From assembly GCA_964358645.1 (NCBI GenBank), contig CAYHPW010000012.1, positions 1-58,245 of the forward strand: a stretch of 58,245 nt of DNA, in the 5' to 3' direction. Of the stretch, positions 54,679 through 58,245 are shown piece after piece. The position numbers and the translations under genes are program-made. Source of the stretch: JBBTDV01 sp038042605. Lineage in GTDB: Bacteria; Bdellovibrionota; UBA1018. The notes below the pieces were generated by a model. That model was not told the DNA's origin. It did no database searches and saw only the letters and a list, made by a program, of their open reading frames with translations. Each line of letters begins with the position of its first letter. Position 1 is the first letter of the stretch.

Positions 54679-54918
54679 TTAAAGTTCAACTCCGTATTTA
54701 GCAAGTATCTCAAACCCCTTTTTATAAGAGCTAAAGTTTATAACATCATCGGTATCAATAGAAATATTAAAGCACTCCTCTAAAGCCGCTATCAACCCCA
54801 TATGTCCAATTGAGTCCCAACTCATAATAGAGTTATACTCTAAGGAGTCCTTAAGATCCGTCTTCTCGATTGAAAAAATCTCCATAAAAACTTTGTCATA
54901 TTTTTCTCTATTTGTCAT
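54679..54918 (-). CDS. Acyl carrier protein dedicated to the glycan-locus operon
   Basis: The 79-residue protein has the phosphopantetheine site DSIGHMGL, with Ser36, and helical charge pattern typical of carriers (LEYNSIMSWDSIGHM, AALEECFNISI). It is the first gene of the seven-gene minus-strand operon with the ligase, LuxE-like, LuxC-like, GNAT, FabZ-like and GT2 genes. It is not the housekeeping acpP, which has DSLD and lies with fab genes. Confidence 0.85.
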   Translation of the reverse strand: MTNREKYDKVFMEIFSIEKTDLKDSLEYNSIMSWDSIGHMGLIAALEECFNISIDTDDVINFSSYKKGFEILAKYGVEL

Positions 54919-55122
54919 ACTTACTTTCTATTATGCGATTCCATCCTGCAGCTTAAATTTCTACTTATTATTGTTTAAAAGTTTATCAGGGAAGGCTGTT
55001 GAATGCAAAACTTCCTTCGATAGGACCGGCTCTATTACATGCTTTTTTGATTTATACAAACAACGAAAATTTCCTCCCACTTTACTGCGTGTTCTTTATA
55101 ATAATATTAAGGAGGCCCCGCT

Positions 55123-56907
55123 ATGGTTCGAGTCGCAGATTACATTATGGCCCGACTTTATGCAGAGGGAATAAAGCATGTTTTTACTGTAACAGGCCGT
55201 GGTGTTTTATTCCTATCCGATGCACTCGCAGCTTATAAAGAGCTTAAGAGTGTCTCAGTTCATCACGAACAGTCGGCTGCTTATGCAGCAGTTGCGTATG
55301 CAGATTATACTGGAAAACCTGGCGCTTGCCTTGTTTCTACCGGTTGCGCTGGAACAAACGCACTCACTGGCGTACTAAATGCCTGGCAAGATGGCCACCC
55401 ATGTGTATTTATTTCTGGTCAAAATAAATTAGAGGAAACTTCACGCTACACAGGTATACCTCTCCGCACCTTCGGCCAACAGGAGGCGGATATCATTCCT
55501 ATAGTTGCACCAATTACTAAATACGCTGTTATGATAACCGATCCGAAGAAGATCGTCTACGAAATGGAAAAAGCCTTGTTTCTGGCGCAAGCCGAAAGGA
55601 AAGGACCTGTCTGGATAGATGTGCCATTAGACATTCAAAATATGAGAATAAAGCCGAAAGAGCTCGAACGCTTTGTGGCTTATAATAAGTCAAACTATGA
55701 ACCTCATGCAGAGGATGTTCAGCATGTAATAGAAGCCATCAACAATTCAAAACGCCCAACGATACTAATTGGAAGTGGAATACGCTCTGCTGATGCTGGA
55801 CTAGAGCTAGAAACTTTTGCCAATAAAAACTCTATCCCAATCGTTTACGCAGCCTCTGCACCAGATACATACGGAATTGATAACCAGATCTCAATAGGAT
55901 CCGTCGGGACAATGGGCTGTTCACGTGCGGGTAACTTTACAGTTCAGAACTCCGATTTATTGTTGGTACTTGGGTGTCGGCTGACATCTATGACCACTGG
56001 AACAGACCACACTAAATTCGCACGAAGGGCTAAAATTATTATTGTTGATATAGACCGCGTTGAGCACTCTAAAAAAGGTGTTAAAATTGACAGACTGATC
56101 ATTGCAGACGTAAAGAAATTTCTTCTTTCACTTATGAAAAACGATGTAAAAAAAGTGAATACTGAATGGCTGGACAAGTGTCTACACTGGAAGCAGATTT
56201 TTCCTAAGTGTGAAGAGAAATACAAAAGGACTGAAAAGGTTGATCTTTACTATTTGGCTGAAGCACTTTCTGAAGTTCTTCCTAATGAGTCCATCTTCCT
56301 TTCTGACTCTGGATTAATAGAGCTTATTCTTCCTACTAATATCAGCTTTAAAAAACACCAGCGTTGTATCCATCCCGCATCACAAGGCTCAATGGGTTTC
56401 GCTTTGCCAGCATTAGTGGGTGCCCATTTTGCCAGTCATCGTCCAGTCATTGCGGTCATCGGAGATGGATCTATCATGATGAATCTACAGGAACTTGCAA
56501 CAATCCGTTATAACAATATCCCTGCAAAAATTTTTATTATAAACAACAACGCCTATGCCGTCATACGCAAAAGGCAAGCTGAGCTGTTTGGTTCACGTAC
56601 AATTGGTACGGACCCAAGTAATGGGGTTGGGTGTCCCAATTTTATGAAAGTCGCAGAAGGATTTGAAATTCCATACACATGTATAGACACTAGTCATGAA
56701 TTACCTCAAAAGCTCAGATCGATTATAAGCATGGAAGGGCCAGTGCTTTGTGAAGTCATGGGTTTAGAAAATCAAGAGTATATCCACAGCTCCTATGTGC
56801 GTGACTCTAAAGGACGCATAGTAATCAGGCCTATTGAAGACCAGGCGCCATTTCTAGATAGAGAGCTATTTTTATCTGAACTGATAATCGACCCCATAGA
56901 CCAGTAA
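55123..56907 (+). CDS. Thiamine-diphosphate-dependent enzyme of the acetolactate-synthase family
   Basis: The 594-residue enzyme has the activating glutamate in VHHEQSAAYAA (Glu49), the central domain with VLGCRLTSM, and the metal/ThDP motif GDGSIMMNLQEL with NNNAY near residues 447-476. It is a relative of IlvB but no regulatory ilvN is beside it, so branched-chain amino acid synthesis is unlikely. In surface-glycan loci such enzymes include YerE-type carboligases that add a two-carbon branch to a sugar. A 204-base divergent gap separates it from the ACP gene; AAGGAGG precedes the ATG. Confidence 0.85.
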   Translation: MVRVADYIMARLYAEGIKHVFTVTGRGVLFLSDALAAYKELKSVSVHHEQSAAYAAVAYADYTGKPGACLVSTGCAGTNALTGVLNAWQDGHPCVFISGQNKLEETSRYTGIPLRTFGQQEADIIPIVAPITKYAVMITDPKKIVYEMEKALFLAQAERKGPVWIDVPLDIQNMRIKPKELERFVAYNKSNYEPHAEDVQHVIEAINNSKRPTILIGSGIRSADAGLELETFANKNSIPIVYAASAPDTYGIDNQISIGSVGTMGCSRAGNFTVQNSDLLLVLGCRLTSMTTGTDHTKFARRAKIIIVDIDRVEHSKKGVKIDRLIIADVKKFLLSLMKNDVKKVNTEWLDKCLHWKQIFPKCEEKYKRTEKVDLYYLAEALSEVLPNESIFLSDSGLIELILPTNISFKKHQRCIHPASQGSMGFALPALVGAHFASHRPVIAVIGDGSIMMNLQELATIRYNNIPAKIFIINNNAYAVIRKRQAELFGSRTIGTDPSNGVGCPNFMKVAEGFEIPYTCIDTSHELPQKLRSIISMEGPVLCEVMGLENQEYIHSSYVRDSKGRIVIRPIEDQAPFLDRELFLSELIIDPIDQ

Positions 56908-56941
56908 TGGCATCAAGGCGTCTGGGAATCTAGGCACAAAA

Positions 56942-58150
56942 TCACGCTGCCTTTTTGTCACGGTGCCTAAGCCGCTCCGCTCCGATAGCGAGGATCTCCA
57001 TCACTTTCATAATTACGCGCATAACTTCGATATCAGTTAGGTATGGCGTCAAGGGCAGGGAAATTGTTTGGTTACCGATTTGGTTGGCCACCGGATATTG
57101 ATCAGGGTTCCATCCATAAATATCATTATAGTAAGACATGGCTGGAATGGATCGATAATGGCAACCAGTTCCAATTCCACGTTCGTGCAGCATCACTCTC
57201 ATCTCGTCAGCATCGACCCCACAAACGTCAGCATCAACCATAGGTGTGTATAAGTGGTAGGCGTGCCGGCTTAAACTAGATTCATATGAAGGCATAGCTA
57301 GCTGAGTAGTTTTGAATGCTTTTTGATAGACGTCCCAAATTTCCTTGCGACGCCGATAATGATCCTCGACGGTCTTAAGCTGCTCCAAGCCCAGTGATGC
57401 TTGGACATCGGTCATATTTAGCTTAAACCCATTTGTAACAATATCGTAGTGATTGTAGCCATGGTTGGAATAACGCTTCCACGCGTCTTTTGACATCCCC
57501 TGATAACTAAGAAGCCTTAGCTTATCGATGAATGCAGAATCAGGCGAGCAGACCATTCCTCCCTCGATTGTTGTTATATTTTTTGTTGAGTAAAAGCTGT
57601 AGCAAACCGCATCGCCATATGAGCCTATGTGTCTTCCTTTCCACTCGGTTTCAATCGCATGTGCACAGTCATGAACCAACTTGAGGTTATACCGACTCCT
57701 TAGTTCCATCAGGGCATCCATATCGCAGGCTAAGCCCGCGAAATGCACCGGTACGATCGCCCTTGTTCGAGGTGTAATTGCCTGGCGCACCTTCTCAATA
57801 TCAATATTTTGTGTCAACGGATTGACATCAACAAGAACAGGAGTGGCTCCAGCATGAATGATTGCATTCACTGTAGCAGCGAACGTCATGGCAGTCGTGA
57901 TGACTTCATCACCCTGTCCTATCCCGAACGCCCTGAGCGATAGATTCAGAGCTGCTGTACATGAAGATACGGCTGCAGCATGATCTGCACCCTGATAGGC
58001 GGCAAAAGCTGATTCAAATTCCTTGGAGCGTGGCCCGGTTCCAATCCAACCGGAGCGAAGCGTCCTTGTAACAGCCTGAATCTCCTCATCACTAAGTCTA
58101 GGCTGACCAAACACGATATAATCCGCTCTTTTTTCGTCTTTAACCCTCAT
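56942..58150 (-). CDS. DegT/DnrJ/EryC1/StrS sugar aminotransferase, ArnB-like
   Basis: The 402-residue PLP enzyme has VFGQPRLSDEEIQAV, GWIGTGPRSKEFE near residues 34-46, GDEVITTAMTFAATVNAI near 80-97, the cofactor-side HDCAHAIE near 160-167 and the Schiff-base lysine in SFYSTKNITTIEGGM (Lys190). It adds an amino group to a 4-keto (or similar) nucleotide sugar. The pattern is closest to ArnB/PseC-type enzymes. The ATG at 58150 is preferred over TTG 58153. It converges on the thiamine enzyme; upstream genes lie outside the window. Confidence 0.88.
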   Translation of the reverse strand: MRVKDEKRADYIVFGQPRLSDEEIQAVTRTLRSGWIGTGPRSKEFESAFAAYQGADHAAAVSSCTAALNLSLRAFGIGQGDEVITTAMTFAATVNAIIHAGATPVLVDVNPLTQNIDIEKVRQAITPRTRAIVPVHFAGLACDMDALMELRSRYNLKLVHDCAHAIETEWKGRHIGSYGDAVCYSFYSTKNITTIEGGMVCSPDSAFIDKLRLLSYQGMSKDAWKRYSNHGYNHYDIVTNGFKLNMTDVQASLGLEQLKTVEDHYRRRKEIWDVYQKAFKTTQLAMPSYESSLSRHAYHLYTPMVDADVCGVDADEMRVMLHERGIGTGCHYRSIPAMSYYNDIYGWNPDQYPVANQIGNQTISLPLTPYLTDIEVMRVIMKVMEILAIGAERLRHRDKKAA

Positions 58151-58245
58151 CAAAAACTGTATCGTCGTATTTTCAAACTACTTTAGTGTATTTGTTTTAG
58201 GAGCAGGAGATCTGGCCGGAAGATTTGAGGAAATTAGTCAGTGAA

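Larger units (their letters stand above)
39788..58150. other. Surface-glycan biosynthesis locus, visibly A+T-richer than the rest
   Basis: From here to the right edge all genes fit assembly of a cell-surface glycan or lipid-linked sugar: GT-C membrane proteins, two polyprenyl-phosphate GT2 enzymes, an O-antigen ligase-like protein, NeuB, sugar aminotransferase and thioester enzymes. Codon use shifts toward A/T at third positions compared with 1-37 kb. The right boundary is outside the window. No integrase or IS is seen at the left edge. Confidence 0.6.

Noticed and set aside
48726..54918. A bioluminescence (lux) operon
   Set aside because: No luxA, luxB, luxD or flavin reductase is present, and the genes sit among glycan enzymes; the LuxC/LuxE resemblance is to the family, not evidence of light production.
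55097..55102. TATAAT before the thiamine enzyme gene
   Set aside because: It is too close to the Shine-Dalgarno site; transcription starting there would begin at or inside AAGGAGG. No -35 was found.
55073..55115. CCTCC pairing with the GGAGG of the thiamine enzyme ribosome site
   Set aside because: Only five pairs across a 33-base loop; a riboswitch or attenuator cannot be supported.
55123..56907. Biosynthetic acetolactate synthase IlvB
   Set aside because: No ilvN, ilvC or other branched-chain amino acid gene is adjacent, and the locus is glycan-related.
56932..56957. AGGCA/TGCCT stem followed by TTTT after the thiamine enzyme gene
   Set aside because: A five-pair stem with an 11-base loop that overlaps the end of the aminotransferase gene is too weak to call a terminator.
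58197..58245. Open frame on the minus strand running in from the right edge
   Set aside because: Only about 15 codons before a stop; too short to show it is the end of a gene.

Overview
The window reads as chromosomal DNA of a Gram-negative bacterium. It encodes a secretin-based type IV pilus, lipid-associated outer-envelope genes, TatC and a surface-glycan locus. The pilus genes follow the Myxococcus-type order (pilB-pilT-pilC-regulator-ABC transporter-pilD-pilMNOPQ), and efp-accB-accC lie beside them. This suggests a deltaproteobacterial or Bdellovibrionota-like lineage. That placement is an inference from gene order and was not tested by phylogeny. No tRNA, rRNA, CRISPR array, insertion sequence or prophage was seen.

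Positions 1-17 kb (all minus strand) run pilB, pilT, pilC, a receiver-less sigma-54 activator, a PilG-like TPR protein, an ABC transporter (PilH/PilI type), pilD, a one-TM unknown, pilMNOPQ, a TPR protein, efp, accB and accC. Genes mostly overlap by a few bases. No pilin gene (pilA) and no pilS is present. Upstream lie ribF and a type III glutamine synthetase (glnN), also on the minus strand.

Positions 20-32 kb hold a Bat/MoxR operon. Its first gene is a 1405-residue lipoprotein of unknown function, followed by moxR, a DUF58 protein, a short BatD-like membrane protein, batA, a fused batB-batC and batD. A candidate promoter and a 17-bp palindrome precede it. Positions 32-37 kb are the conserved rpsF-rpsR-DUF2232-rplI-dnaB block with tatC downstream of a divergent cyclophilin gene. 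Both S6 and S18 carry charged extensions.

Positions 37.7-39.8 kb hold three short unknown genes, two of them exported. From about 39.8 kb to the right edge the DNA is visibly richer in A+T and carries a surface-glycan locus: three large GT-C-like membrane proteins, an O-antigen ligase/polymerase-like protein, two polyprenyl-phosphate-type GT2 enzymes, a NeuB-family synthase, a thiamine-diphosphate enzyme and an ArnB-like aminotransferase.

The most unusual part is a seven-gene minus-strand operon within this locus: acyl carrier protein, AMP-forming ligase, LuxE-like acyl-protein synthetase, LuxC-like acyl reductase, GNAT acyltransferase, FabZ-like dehydratase and a GtrB-like glycosyltransferase. 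There is no luciferase. The set looks like a route that activates a carboxylic acid, carries it as a thioester and reduces it to an aldehyde for use in a glycan. The substrate and product are unknown. The neuB promoter (TTGACA-17-TACAAT) is framed by a 9-bp inverted repeat, and the O-antigen ligase gene contains a perfect 20-bp inverted repeat near its 5-prime end.
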